52,362 nucleotides of DNA from Xanthobacter autotrophicus (GCF_030015065.1 NZ_JAIVFN010000014.1:1-52362); one strand, 5' to 3'. Shown: positions 7,272 to 15,861, counted from the stretch's first letter. A program made the numbers and translations. The notes: a model not told the origin generated them from the letters alone.

Positions 7272-8222
7272 GTGGACCGGCTGCATGAAATCGAGGTGTT
7301 CATCGCGGTGGCAGACGCCGGCAGCTTCGCCAAGGCCGGCGCACGGCTGCGCCTGTCGCCGCCGGCGGTGACGCGCGCCATTTCTGCGCTCGAGGACCGC
7401 CTCGGCGCGCGCGTCTTCAATCGGACGACTCGCAGCGTGACCATCACCGATGTCGGCCGAAGCTTCCTGGAAAGCGCACGGCGCGTCCTCACCGATCTCG
7501 ACGCGGCCGAGAAGGAAGCAGTCGGCGAAACGGCCATGCCGCAAGGCCACCTCACCATCACGGCTTCGGTGACGTTTGGGCGATCCGCGCTTCCACCGGT
7601 GGTCTGCGCCTTCCTTGCTCAGCACCCGCGCGTGTCGGCATCCGTTCTGCTGCTCGATCGGGTCGTGAACCTCGTCGAGGAAGGCATCGATATCGCCGTG
7701 CGCATCGGTCACCTGCCGGATTCGAGCCTGATGGCTAAAAGGATCGGCGCGGTCCATCGGGTCCTGGTCGCAAGCCCGGATTACCTCGCAAGGCGCGGGG
7801 CGCCGGTCGCACCCACCGACCTGCGGCTCCATTCCATGATCGCCTTCACAGGCCTCATGCCAAACCGCGAATGGCGGTTCCTGAACGGACAGAAGCAGGG
7901 CAGCCTGAACCTCAACCCGACCTTCGAAATCAACGACGCAGTGACCGCCATCCAGATCGCCGAGAAGGGGCACGGCATCGCCATTGCCCTATCCTACATG
8001 GTGAGCGACCAGATCCGCGCCGGAACGTTGGTGGCCGTCCTCGACGCATTCAAGCCACCGGCCCAGCCGGTGCATCTGGTCTATCCGCACGCCCGGCTCG
8101 TCGCGCCCAAGATTCGCGCCTTCGTCGATTTTGCGGCGCCTCGGCTGAAGACCGCCCTCGATCAATTGATGTGGAGAGGCGCGGGCGACCCCCGACAGGA
8201 CGCTTCGGGGCGAGCGTCCTGA
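7272..8222 (+). CDS. LysR-family transcriptional regulator
   Basis: A 316-residue regulator. The N-terminal winged helix-turn-helix is at residues 1-60 (HEIEVFIAVADAGSFAKAGARLRLSPPAVTRAISALEDRLGARVFNRTTR), followed by a periplasmic-binding-like effector domain from about residue 90. It starts at GTG 7272 with GGAGG nine bases upstream; the nearby ATG at 7268 is out of frame. It is divergent from the AhpD-like and FMN-protein genes, which it probably controls in response to an unknown small molecule. The last 15 residues are Arg/Asp-rich and may be an extension beyond the folded domain. Confidence 0.92.
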   Translation: MDRLHEIEVFIAVADAGSFAKAGARLRLSPPAVTRAISALEDRLGARVFNRTTRSVTITDVGRSFLESARRVLTDLDAAEKEAVGETAMPQGHLTITASVTFGRSALPPVVCAFLAQHPRVSASVLLLDRVVNLVEEGIDIAVRIGHLPDSSLMAKRIGAVHRVLVASPDYLARRGAPVAPTDLRLHSMIAFTGLMPNREWRFLNGQKQGSLNLNPTFEINDAVTAIQIAEKGHGIAIALSYMVSDQIRAGTLVAVLDAFKPPAQPVHLVYPHARLVAPKIRAFVDFAAPRLKTALDQLMWRGAGDPRQDASGRAS

Positions 8223-8456
8223 CAGCTGAAAGCCTACGCTTCAGTATTCGGTCCGAGCCCGATGGGCGGACGCCCCAAGAAACCCGGGACGATTGTCTCC
8301 GATCTGGGCCGCATCCACCGTCATATCGTTCCTCTCCTCGGCTCGCGTCGCGTCAGGGAGCTGACGAAAGCCGACGTCACGAAGGCCATGAAGGACATCA
8401 TGGCCGGGAAGACACGCATCACCGTCAAGACGAAGAAACTGCGCGGAGAGCGCTGA
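8223..8456 (+). pseudogene. Site-specific integrase remnant (tyrosine recombinase N-terminal part)
   Basis: The frame is open from right after the LysR stop to a TGA at 8454-8456. It encodes GGRPKKPGTIVSDLGRIHRH, then a segment LLGSRRVRELTKADVTKAMKDIM ending KKLRGER. This is the core-binding (SAM-like) domain found before the catalytic domain in phage- and island-type tyrosine recombinases. No catalytic R..HxxR..Y region follows, so the gene is a stub. Together with the IS3 end it marks earlier insertions in this stretch. No tRNA or attachment-site repeat could be recognised next to it. Confidence 0.6.
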
Positions 8457-8561
8457 CGGATATCCGAAAGGGCTTCCTCCACCCGCCGCTCTACAAACCG
8501 CTCAAACATGCCATCCCCGAATCCCGGACAATCGGAAGCAGTGATATCGGCTGATTGGAAG

Positions 8562-9971
8562 TCAATGGCCCGCCAATTGGAATAGCATGGGTCGCCATCT
8601 GGAAGCGTAAGGGGAAGCCTTCCCCTGCGGTCGAGCAGCCCGGCGAGCCGCACTCCCACTGGCACCGGCATGCGCCGCTGGCGCATCGGCACCCGCACTA
8701 TCCCGATCTCCATCATCGTCACGGGCACGGACGGCCTGGGGCCGGGGCGTCTCAGGGGAGGCGCGCGCCGCCCGGCGCGTCAGGGCGGGCACCGTCACGA
8801 ACAGGGCCGCGACGACCGCGAAACCGGCCCCTGCGGCAAAGGTCGCCGCGGAGCCGATCCGCTCCCACAGCACCCCCGCGACGACGCTCGCCACCAGCAT
8901 GGCGACGCCGGTGGCGAGGTTGAACAGACCGAACGCCGAGCCCCGCAGCGTCGCGGGCGCGTGCTGGGCTACAAGCTTGGCGAGCAGGCCCTGGGTGAGC
9001 GCCATGTGCGCGCCCCACAAGGCGATGCCGAGAAAGGCGCCCCAAAGGCCCGGCGCGAACGCCAGCATCAGGTCCGCGCCGATGAGGACTGCCAGCCCCA
9101 CCAGCAGCGGGCGCGTGGGTGAGGCCTGGTCGGACCAGGCACCGGCGGGATAGGCGCCGAGCGAATAGACGACGTTCATGGCCACGAGAACGAGCGGCGC
9201 GAGGGCCAGCGGCAGGCCCTCGTCGTGCGCCTTCAGCACGAGGAAGGCTTCGCTGAACCGCGCGAGGGTGAACACCACGCCGATGGCGACGACGCCCCAG
9301 AACGCGCCGTCGAGGTGCCGGAGATCGGCGAGGCGCACCGGCGGCGGACGGCCGACGGCGCCCTCCTCCCCGATGGCGCGATCCTCGACCCCCAGGATGA
9401 CGCACGCCACCGCGAGCGCGCCGGGGATGAGGGCGAACCAGAACACCGTTCGCATGTCGTCGGCGAACAGCGCCATCAGCGCGATGGCGAGGAGCGGCCC
9501 GAGGAACGCGCCGACGGTGTCGAGCGCCTGTCGCACCCCGTAGGCGCGCCCGCGGATGGAAGGCGGCGTGACATCCGCCACCAGCGCGTCCCGCGGCGCG
9601 CCGCGCATTCCCTTGCCGATGCGGTCGGCGAAGCGCGCGGCGAATACCATCGGCGGCGCGCCGGCGAGGGCGAAGAACGGCTTCGACGCGGCGCCCAATC
9701 CATAGCCGATGAGGATCAGCGGCTTGCGCCAGCCGATGCGGTCGGACAGGTAGCCGGAAAAGACCTTCACGATGGCGGCGGTGGATTCGCCCACCCCCTC
9801 AATGAGGCCCACCACGGCCACGCTGGCTCCGAGGGTTGCGGTGAGAAAAAGGGGCAGCAGCGCGTGGATCATCTCCGACGAGATGTCCATGAACAGGCTC
9901 ACGAACCCGAGCGCCCAGACGGTTCTCGGGATCGACCGGCGCTTATCGGTGTCTTGAGCCGGAGCATGCAT
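8562..9971 (-). CDS. MFS transporter with an abnormal C-terminal extension
   Basis: A 469-residue major facilitator protein with twelve predicted membrane helices over about residues 15-395. The loop-2 motif GYLSDRIGWRKP follows helix 2, and the DRIGKGMRGAPRDALVAD segment lies between helices 4 and 5. The substrate is not evident. ATG 9971 is chosen because it sits just before the first helix region; the frame continues 13 codons upstream. The last 75 residues are Arg/Ala/Asp-rich, lack membrane character and overlap a His-rich frame on the opposite strand. This suggests that the native stop was lost at a recombination junction near 8780. Confidence 0.8.
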   Translation of the reverse strand: MHAPAQDTDKRRSIPRTVWALGFVSLFMDISSEMIHALLPLFLTATLGASVAVVGLIEGVGESTAAIVKVFSGYLSDRIGWRKPLILIGYGLGAASKPFFALAGAPPMVFAARFADRIGKGMRGAPRDALVADVTPPSIRGRAYGVRQALDTVGAFLGPLLAIALMALFADDMRTVFWFALIPGALAVACVILGVEDRAIGEEGAVGRPPPVRLADLRHLDGAFWGVVAIGVVFTLARFSEAFLVLKAHDEGLPLALAPLVLVAMNVVYSLGAYPAGAWSDQASPTRPLLVGLAVLIGADLMLAFAPGLWGAFLGIALWGAHMALTQGLLAKLVAQHAPATLRGSAFGLFNLATGVAMLVASVVAGVLWERIGSAATFAAGAGFAVVAALFVTVPALTRRAARASPETPRPQAVRARDDDGDRDSAGADAPAAHAGASGSAARRAARPQGKASPYASRWRPMLFQLAGH

Positions 9972-10032
9972 GATAGCTCTCAACTTGACGAACCCGACCG
10001 ACGCCCACAAGGGCTCATGCGCCCTCGTCCCG

Positions 10033-10473
10033 TTACGCTGCGCGCACCTGCGTCATCATGCCGAGCCCGTGTGGCCGAGGTGGCAGTGGAGGAACCACGA
10101 CCACATGGCCCGCGTCGAAGGCGGTGGTCACCGGCGCATGGGCGGGAACGACCACCGTATCGCGCACCGACCCGGAAAAGCGCTGTCCACCGATGCCCAC
10201 CACCTGGAAATGATGCCCGTGCAGGTGCATCGGGTGCATCATGGATGTGGGGTTCATGAAGGTCATCTCCGCCCTCTCGCCCTGGCGCACGTCGAAGGGC
10301 CGGTGCCCGCCGCGGATGTGGCCGTCAATGACCCGGCGAGAGCCGGGCTCTTCGCCGAACATCACCGTATAGCGCGTGTCAGGTTGCCGTGGCGCGACGG
10401 GCTTTGCCGCGGGTAGCTTCAGTTCGAGGGAGAGGTCGGCCAGCCCCGGGGAGTATCGGCTCCGTCCGCCTCG
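10033..10473 (-). pseudogene. Multicopper oxidase, C-terminal remnant with two frame changes
   Basis: About 145 residues are open directly after the rhodanese stop, with no start or N-terminal cupredoxin domains. The segment MMHPMHLHGHHFQVVG near residue 75 is the H-x-H-x-x-H copper motif of the last cupredoxin domain. The final H-C-H motif is present only in another frame: bases 10098 down to 10064 read WFLHCHLGHTGS after a +1 change, and a -1 change returns to the frame ending GMMTQVRAA. The gene is thus truncated and has lost its type 1/type 3 copper ligands in frame. It was probably a CopA-like copper oxidase. Confidence 0.75.
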
Positions 10474-11394
10474 TTATCTGAGCTGCGTCTCAACCGGCAG
10501 GCCGTGCCTGCTCCAGGCCAGCATGGAGCCGTCATAGAGCATGACGTCCCGGTAGCCGAGCAGTTCGTGCATCACGAACCACGAGATGGCGGAGACATGG
10601 GCCGTGTTGCAATAGGCCGCCACCGTCTGCCGGGGACCGAGGCCGACGGCTGTATAGGCGAGGGCGAGTTCCTCCTTCGGGCGATAGGTGCCGTTGGCGG
10701 CAAAATTCGCATCGAAAGGAAAGAGCCTCGCGCCGGGAATGTGGCCCGCCTTCACGATGTTCGGGCGCTTCTCCAGGCCCACATAGAAGCTGAAGAACCG
10801 GGCGTCGAGGATGCCCGCATCCTTGCGCGTCTGGAGCGCCTCCATCTGGGCCGTGTCGGCGAGGAATTCGCGGCGCGGAGGCCGGGCCTTGAAATTCCCC
10901 GTCTGCGCCGCCTCGTCCTCGCCCCACACCTCGCGGTTCTCGGCCACCCATCTGGTCGTGCCGCCGTCGAGGATGGCAACCTTGTCGTGGCCATAATATC
11001 TGAGCTGCCAATAGACGTAGGCGGCATAGCCCGCATCGTCCGGTCCCCGCCCCCGATGGGTGAGCACGACGAGCGTGTCGTCGCTCACCCCGACCGATCG
11101 CATGAGCGCCGAGAACGCCTCGGGCGGGAGGTTCATGTCGGTGATTTCCACGCCGCGTTCGGTGGTGGTGCCACGGGCCTTGCGGAAGTCGAGAGGCACC
11201 GCGCCGATCAGGTGGCCGCCCTCCTTGTAGCTGGTGTCGTCATTGCGCACGTCGAGGACGAGGACCTCCTCCTGGTGGGCTGCGAGCCATTCGCTCGAGA
11301 CCAGCGGGCCGGGAAGGTCCAGGGCGGCGGCGGGCGGCGCGGGCACGGCCGCGAGGAACCCGAGGGCAAGCATGCCCCATACCAGTTTGAACAT
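10474..11394 (-). CDS. Exported rhodanese-type sulfurtransferase (two-domain)
   Basis: A 306-residue protein with a Sec signal peptide (residues 1-24, hydrophobic LVWGMLALGFLAAV, then A-A-A-L). It has two rhodanese domains. Domain 1 (about 30-150) keeps VLVLDVRND and ILDGGTTRWV but has no cysteine in its active loop. Domain 2 (about 175-300) has the active-site Cys262 in YCNTAHVSAI, a loop unlike the usual C-G-S-G-V-T. Such enzymes transfer sulfane sulfur from thiosulfate or persulfides, here in the periplasm. It follows the ArsR-rhodanese fusion on the same strand, 49 bases away, so both probably form one sulfur-responsive unit. Confidence 0.85.
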   Translation of the reverse strand: MFKLVWGMLALGFLAAVPAPPAAALDLPGPLVSSEWLAAHQEEVLVLDVRNDDTSYKEGGHLIGAVPLDFRKARGTTTERGVEITDMNLPPEAFSALMRSVGVSDDTLVVLTHRGRGPDDAGYAAYVYWQLRYYGHDKVAILDGGTTRWVAENREVWGEDEAAQTGNFKARPPRREFLADTAQMEALQTRKDAGILDARFFSFYVGLEKRPNIVKAGHIPGARLFPFDANFAANGTYRPKEELALAYTAVGLGPRQTVAAYCNTAHVSAISWFVMHELLGYRDVMLYDGSMLAWSRHGLPVETQLR

Positions 11395-11443
11395 TGGCGT
11401 TTCTCCCATTCTTGTTGGTTGGGACTTCGGCGACGGCGTCGTG

Positions 11444-12109
11444 TCAGCCTGCCGCGACGGGCAGCCCGGCGGCGCGCCATTCCGGCATTCCGTCTTCCAT
11501 GCGGCGGGCCGAGAAGCCCCTGGCGCGCAGGCGTGCAACAGCCTCCACCGCGAGCAGGCAATAGGCGCCGCGGCAATAAGCAACGATCTCCGTCGCCGGA
11601 TCGAACTCGGCGAGGCGGGCATCGAGCTCCTCAAGCGGGACGCTGACGGCTCCGGGCACGTGGCCGAGGTCGAACTCCTCCCGGGGCCGCACGTCGATCA
11701 CCGTGACGAGGCCCGCCTGCGCGCGGTCCACAAGGTCGGCGCGACCGACGGGCTCAAGCCCGTCCCGCCCGTCGAAATAGCGCGCAAGCAGAGCACCCAC
11801 AGACGCGACATTGCGTTCCGCCGTCTGCCGCAGCACCGACATGAGCTGGACGACCCCGTCGTCCGCCAGCCGGTAGAGGACGAACTTGCCGTCGCGGCGG
11901 GCCTCCAGCAGGCCCGCACGACGCAGCTGCTGCAGGTGCTGGGAGGCATTGGCCATGGAGAGCCCGGTCAGCCGGGCCAGCGCCTCCACGCTACGCTCGC
12001 CCTGCGCGAGGTGCTCCAGCAATTCCACGCGGTGCTCGTGGCCGAGGGCGCGCGCCACCGCGGCCAGCTCGGCGAACAGAGCGCGTTTGGGATCCGTTGA
12101 CTTGCACAT
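11444..12109 (-). CDS. ArsR-type regulator fused to a rhodanese domain
   Basis: A 221-residue fusion. Residues 10-95 are an ArsR/SmtB winged helix (LGHEHRVELLEHLAQGERSV, then LTGLSMANASQHLQQLRRAG). Residues 120-218 are a rhodanese domain with VIDVRPREEFDLGHVPGAV and an active loop AYCRGAYC (Cys179 and Cys184). Fusions of this kind are predicted persulfide- or sulfide-sensing regulators. Apart from Cys2 there is no cysteine in the DNA-binding half, so sensing probably uses the rhodanese cysteines. It is divergent from the DsrE-like and MFS genes, with an inverted repeat in the gap, and upstream of the exported rhodanese. Confidence 0.9.
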   Translation of the reverse strand: MCKSTDPKRALFAELAAVARALGHEHRVELLEHLAQGERSVEALARLTGLSMANASQHLQQLRRAGLLEARRDGKFVLYRLADDGVVQLMSVLRQTAERNVASVGALLARYFDGRDGLEPVGRADLVDRAQAGLVTVIDVRPREEFDLGHVPGAVSVPLEELDARLAEFDPATEIVAYCRGAYCLLAVEAVARLRARGFSARRMEDGMPEWRAAGLPVAAG

Positions 12110-12127
12110 GATGGTAACGATACATCA

Positions 12128-12145
12128 TTCAAGCGATAACTTGAA
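12128..12145. promoter_or_regulatory. Inverted repeat, operator candidate for the ArsR-rhodanese regulator
   Basis: TTCAAG-CGATAA-CTTGAA is a perfect dyad with 6-base arms and a 6-base spacer. It lies 19 bases upstream of the ArsR-rhodanese start and 58 bases upstream of the divergent DsrE-like start. AT-rich bases follow (ACGTATAAT, a possible -10 element). The size and position fit an ArsR-family site. The assignment is inferred. Confidence 0.5.
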
Positions 12146-12202
12146 CGTATAATTGTCCTGCCCATGCCGCGAGGGCATCGTGGGGTACAGGCGGAGTCGG
12201 AC

Positions 12203-12556
12203 ATGCACGCGCTGTTCATTCTCAACGATCCGCCCTACGGCACGGAGCGCGTCTATAACGGCCTGCGCCTCGCCGCCGGCATCCTCAAGCAGGATGCGGG
12301 AAACCGGGTCACCGTGTTCCTCATGGCGGATGCCGTCGCCGCCGCGAAGGCTGGCCAGAAGACGCCGGACGGCTATTACAATGCGGAGCGCATGCTGAAG
12401 CGGGTCCTCGCCGGCAAGGGCGAGGTGCTTCTGTGCGGCACCTGCATGGACGCCCGGGGCCTCTGCGATGCCGATGTGACGCCGGGCGCGCGGCGCAGCA
12501 CCATGGATGAACTCTCGGCCGTCACCGTTTCGGCCGACAAGGTCCTGGTGTTCTGA
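12203..12556 (+). CDS. DsrE/DsrF-like sulfur-relay protein
   Basis: A 117-residue protein with the DsrE-like fold: FILNDPPYGTERVYNGLRLA at the N-terminus, a VTVFLMADAV strand, and a Cys-bearing segment LLCGTCMDARGLC with Cys78, Cys81 and Cys88. Proteins of this family carry persulfide sulfur between partners. ATG 12203 starts directly before the conserved N-terminal strand; an in-frame ATG at 12164 would add 13 atypical residues. Its stop overlaps the start of the MFS gene (TGATG), so the two are co-translated. Divergence from the ArsR-rhodanese regulator places it in the same sulfur-handling set. Confidence 0.85.
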   Translation: MHALFILNDPPYGTERVYNGLRLAAGILKQDAGNRVTVFLMADAVAAAKAGQKTPDGYYNAERMLKRVLAGKGEVLLCGTCMDARGLCDADVTPGARRSTMDELSAVTVSADKVLVF

Positions 12557-13755
12557 TGACCGCACCCGCCATTGCGCAGGCGATGCCGCGAAGCCGCATG
12601 ATCCGGCAGGTCGCGCTGCTCTCCGCCGCCCAGGCGCTGTTCCAGACGGCATCCGTCATGGTGATGACGGTGGCCGGCCTTGCCGGGGCCGCCATCACCC
12701 CCGCGCCGGAACTCGCCACGCTGCCGGTCGCGGCCATGTTCCTCGGCACGGCGATCGGCATCGCCCCGGCATCCCTGTGGATGGCCCGCGTGGGGCGAAG
12801 GGTCGGCTTCGTGGCGGGCGCCGTGCTGGGAACCCTCGGCGGCCTCCTGGGGGCGCTCGGAATCTTTTATGCGTCGCTGCCGCTGCTCTGCCTCGGGACC
12901 GGCCTCGTCGGCGCCTATCAGGCCTTCGCGCAATTCTATCGCTTCGCCGCGGCGGAGGTGGCCACCGACGCTTTTCGCCCCCGCGCCATCTCCTTCGTCC
13001 TGGCCGGCGGGGTGGTGGCCGCCATCGCCGGACCGATCCTCGGGCGCTTCGGTGGCCCATTGCTGGCGGCGGACTATGCGGGCTCGTTCCTGATCCTCGC
13101 CGTCGTTTCGCTGCTGGCGGCGGGTCTCCTGCAGGGCGTTGACGTGCCGCGCCCCACCCAGAGCGCATCGAGCGGCGGGCGACCGCTGGGCGCGATCGTC
13201 CGGCAGCCCGGCTATCTCGTGGCCCTGTTCGGCGCGGCCACGGGCTATGGCGTGATGATCCTCGCCATGACGGCGACCCCGCTCGCCATGCTGCACCATC
13301 AGCACGACCTTTCGGCCGCAGCGACGGTGATCCAGATGCATGTGCTGGGAATGTTCCTGCCGTCCTTCTTCACCGGCGCGCTCATCTCCCGCTTCGGGGT
13401 GCTCAAGGTGATGCTGGCCGGGGCGTTCCTGCTGGCGGGTCATGTTCTCATCGCGCTGTCGGGCACGCAATTCCTCGCCTTCGCCTCCGCGCTGGTCCTG
13501 CTGGGCGTGGGCTGGAACTTCCTGTTCATCGGCGGCACCACGCTGCTCACACGCTGCTACGCGCCGGAAGAGCGCGCTCGGGCGCAGGCGGCCAACGACC
13601 TCGTGATCTTCATCGTCGGGGTGGCGACCTCGCTCGGCGCCGGCGCGATGCTGCACCTGCTCGGCTGGCAGATCATGAACGCCGTGCTGCTGCCATGGCT
13701 CGCCCTCGCGGTCCTCGCCCTCGTCTGGCTCGGCTGGCGCGAGGGGCGGGTTTAA
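12556..13755 (+). CDS. MFS transporter, probably of the sulfur-handling set
   Basis: A 399-residue membrane protein with about twelve helices. The helix 2-3 loop has WMARVGRRVGFVAGA, a normal MFS motif A position. A His pair (LHHQHDLS) sits in the central cytoplasmic or periplasmic loop near residue 250. Translation is coupled to the DsrE-like gene by the TGATG overlap. The pairing of DsrE with a permease suggests export or uptake of a sulfur compound, but the substrate cannot be read from sequence. It ends 5 bases before the convergent histidine kinase gene. Confidence 0.85.
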   Translation: MTAPAIAQAMPRSRMIRQVALLSAAQALFQTASVMVMTVAGLAGAAITPAPELATLPVAAMFLGTAIGIAPASLWMARVGRRVGFVAGAVLGTLGGLLGALGIFYASLPLLCLGTGLVGAYQAFAQFYRFAAAEVATDAFRPRAISFVLAGGVVAAIAGPILGRFGGPLLAADYAGSFLILAVVSLLAAGLLQGVDVPRPTQSASSGGRPLGAIVRQPGYLVALFGAATGYGVMILAMTATPLAMLHHQHDLSAAATVIQMHVLGMFLPSFFTGALISRFGVLKVMLAGAFLLAGHVLIALSGTQFLAFASALVLLGVGWNFLFIGGTTLLTRCYAPEERARAQAANDLVIFIVGVATSLGAGAMLHLLGWQIMNAVLLPWLALAVLALVWLGWREGRV

Positions 13756-13759
13756 ACGG

Positions 13760-15130
13760 CTAGACCTCACGCGACGCGTTCGCCCAAGCTTTGGCCCCAA
13801 GCTCCGGCGTCGGCAGGCGGACCGTCGCCCGCAGGCCGCCTTCCGGCCGGTTGGACAGGCTCACCTCGCCCCCATGGGCGCGCAGGATGGCGCGGGCGAT
13901 GGGCAGGCCGAGGCCTGCGCCACCGGTCTCGCGCGAACGGGAGGTCTCCAGCCGCTCGAAGGGGTCGAACACCCGCTCCAGGTCCGCCTCCGGAATGCCC
14001 GGCCCGGCATCGTCGATGGTGACGAAGGCCGCTTCCCCGGCATGGCTGATCCCGACCGTCGCGCCCGCGCCATAGCGCTGGGCGTTCTCCAGGAGGTTGC
14101 GCAGCGCGCGGCGCAGGGCCATCCGGCGGAGCGGGAGGATGTGCGGCGTCGACACGACGAGGGTGACGGGCGGGCCCGAGGCGGAAAGCTCCGCCGCGAG
14201 ATCGGCCAGGAGGCCGGTCAGGTCCACCGGCTCCAGGGGCTCCGCCACCGACACGCCGCGCGCGAAGGCCAAGGTGGCCTCGGTCATCTCCTGCATCTCG
14301 TTGAGGATGAGGGTCATGCGCTCGCGGATCTCGTCGTCCTCCACCATCTCCGCACGCAGCCGCAAGGCGGTGATGGGCGAGCGCAGATCGTGGCCGAGCG
14401 CCGCCAGCATCCGCGTGCGCTCGCCGATCATCCTGAAGAGCCGCTCATGCATCCGGGCCAAAGCCTCGGCGAGCGCACGCACCTCGCGCGGGCCGTCGCG
14501 CGGCAAGGGCGGCGGCTCGGCGCCGAGCCCGAAGGCGTCGGCTGCGGCGGCCAGCCCGCGCAGGGGACCGGTGATCCGCTTGAGGCCCAGCCAGAGCGCG
14601 CCGAGAAGCAGCAGCAGCGTCAGCAGGGTCGAGGCGAGCGCCTGCGGCGGCAGATGCATGCCGGGCCGCTCCAGCCGGGCGGCGGCGTTGAGCCAGAGGC
14701 CATCCGAGAGCGGCAGCGAAAGGCGCAACTCGGCCGGGGCGATGCCGTAGTCCCTCAGCCATCGCATGGGGGACGGTGGCCCATGGCCGCGATGAAAGGT
14801 GTCCCAGGCCTCCTGCGCGCGGGCGCCGGGCCAGTCCACCGCAATGTCCGAACGGCCCTCAGGTACTGCAGGATCGGGGGAGAGCGCGAAGCGCAGGGCA
14901 CGGGAGGTGGCAGCCTCCACCAGTTCGCCACGCACGGGCGCGGGGCCCCCGTCGACGAGCCTGGCGAGCCGCGTCGCGTGCTCGGCCGCCATGGCCCGCT
15001 GATCCGCCCGGATGATCGCGCCCCGCTCCGCCGTGAACAGCCAGAAGCTGGCGATCTGGCCAACGATCATGGCCGCCACCGAAAGTAGGGCCACCTGGGC
15101 CAGAAGGCTGCGGGGGAGGGGGAATTTCAT
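13760..15130 (-). CDS. Sensor histidine kinase (EnvZ/OmpB-like class)
   Basis: A 456-residue membrane kinase. Helix 1 is at residues 8-33, a periplasmic domain extends to about 165, helix 2 is LASTLLTLLLLLGALWLGLK, and HAMP is at about 185-235. The DHp domain has the phosphoacceptor His near residue 248 in GHDLRSPITALRLR. The catalytic domain has the N box LLENAQRYG, G1 DDAGPGIP and G2 GGAGLGLPIA. The start overlaps the response-regulator stop by ATGA. The periplasmic domain lacks a metal-binding pattern I could recognise. The likely target is the nearby EF-hand/cytochrome b561 set or the exporter genes, inferred from position. Confidence 0.93.
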   Translation of the reverse strand: MKFPLPRSLLAQVALLSVAAMIVGQIASFWLFTAERGAIIRADQRAMAAEHATRLARLVDGGPAPVRGELVEAATSRALRFALSPDPAVPEGRSDIAVDWPGARAQEAWDTFHRGHGPPSPMRWLRDYGIAPAELRLSLPLSDGLWLNAAARLERPGMHLPPQALASTLLTLLLLLGALWLGLKRITGPLRGLAAAADAFGLGAEPPPLPRDGPREVRALAEALARMHERLFRMIGERTRMLAALGHDLRSPITALRLRAEMVEDDEIRERMTLILNEMQEMTEATLAFARGVSVAEPLEPVDLTGLLADLAAELSASGPPVTLVVSTPHILPLRRMALRRALRNLLENAQRYGAGATVGISHAGEAAFVTIDDAGPGIPEADLERVFDPFERLETSRSRETGGAGLGLPIARAILRAHGGEVSLSNRPEGGLRATVRLPTPELGAKAWANASREV

Positions 15131-15861
15131 CTCGCCTCCCGCACATCGGCGGCGAGGCTGTAGCCGCCCGCCCGGATGGTGGTGATGATCTTCGGCTCGG
15201 CCGGGTTCACCTCGATCTTACGGCGCAGGCGGCTGACCTGGTTGTCGATGGTGCGGTCGAAGGCGTCGGCGCTGCGGCCGCTGGTCAGGTCCATCAGCTG
15301 GTCGCGGGAGAGCACGAAGCGGGGCCGCTCCAGAAAGGCCACCAGCAGCTTGAATTCTGCGGTGGTGAGGGCGACCTCCCGTCCGTCCGCCGCATGCACG
15401 AGTTGGCGGCTGTCGGTATCAAGTACCCAGCCGGCAAAGGCCAGCTTGCGCCCGCCGAGGGCGCCCGCCAGCAGTTCGGGCCGCTCGCTGCGGCGCAGGA
15501 TGGCTTTTACCCGGGCCAGCAGCTCGCGGGGGCTGAAGGGCTTCACCAGATAGTCGTCCGCGCCGATTTCGAGGCCGACCACCCGGTCGGTCTCCTCCGC
15601 CAGCGCGCTGAGCATGAGAATGGGCGGGCCGCCAGCAGCGCTCAGGCGGCGCGCCGCCGACAGCCCGTCCTCGCCCGGCATCATCACGTCGAGGATCACG
15701 AGATCGAAGCGTCCGCCCCGCAGATGCTCGTCCATCTCGGCCGCCGACTTTGCGGTGGTGGCGCGCAGGCCATTCTTCTCCAGGTACCGGCCGACCGCGT
15801 CGCGGATCTCGCGGTGATCGTCCACGACCAGGATGTGGGGAATGTGAGGGTGCTCGGCCAT
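15127..15861 (-). CDS. OmpR-family response regulator
   Basis: A 244-residue regulator. The receiver domain has HILVVDDHRE (acidic pair near residues 14-15), the phosphorylation Asp in LVILDVMMPGEDG (near 57) and the conserved Lys in YLVKPFSPRE (near 108). The C-terminal winged helix (about residues 145-240) ends with the DRTIDNQVSRLRRKI recognition helix and a GYSLAAD wing. It is the first gene of a pair with the histidine kinase. It is divergent from the EF-hand gene, with 171 bases between, which is where it may bind. Confidence 0.94.
   Translation of the reverse strand: MAEHPHIPHILVVDDHREIRDAVGRYLEKNGLRATTAKSAAEMDEHLRGGRFDLVILDVMMPGEDGLSAARRLSAAGGPPILMLSALAEETDRVVGLEIGADDYLVKPFSPRELLARVKAILRRSERPELLAGALGGRKLAFAGWVLDTDSRQLVHAADGREVALTTAEFKLLVAFLERPRFVLSRDQLMDLTSGRSADAFDRTIDNQVSRLRRKIEVNPAEPKIITTIRAGGYSLAADVREAR

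Noticed and set aside
11395-11634. N-terminal extension of the rhodanese gene
   Set aside because: The frame continues upstream but overlaps the C-terminal coding sequence of the ArsR-rhodanese gene, and the signal peptide at ATG 11394 fits a true start.
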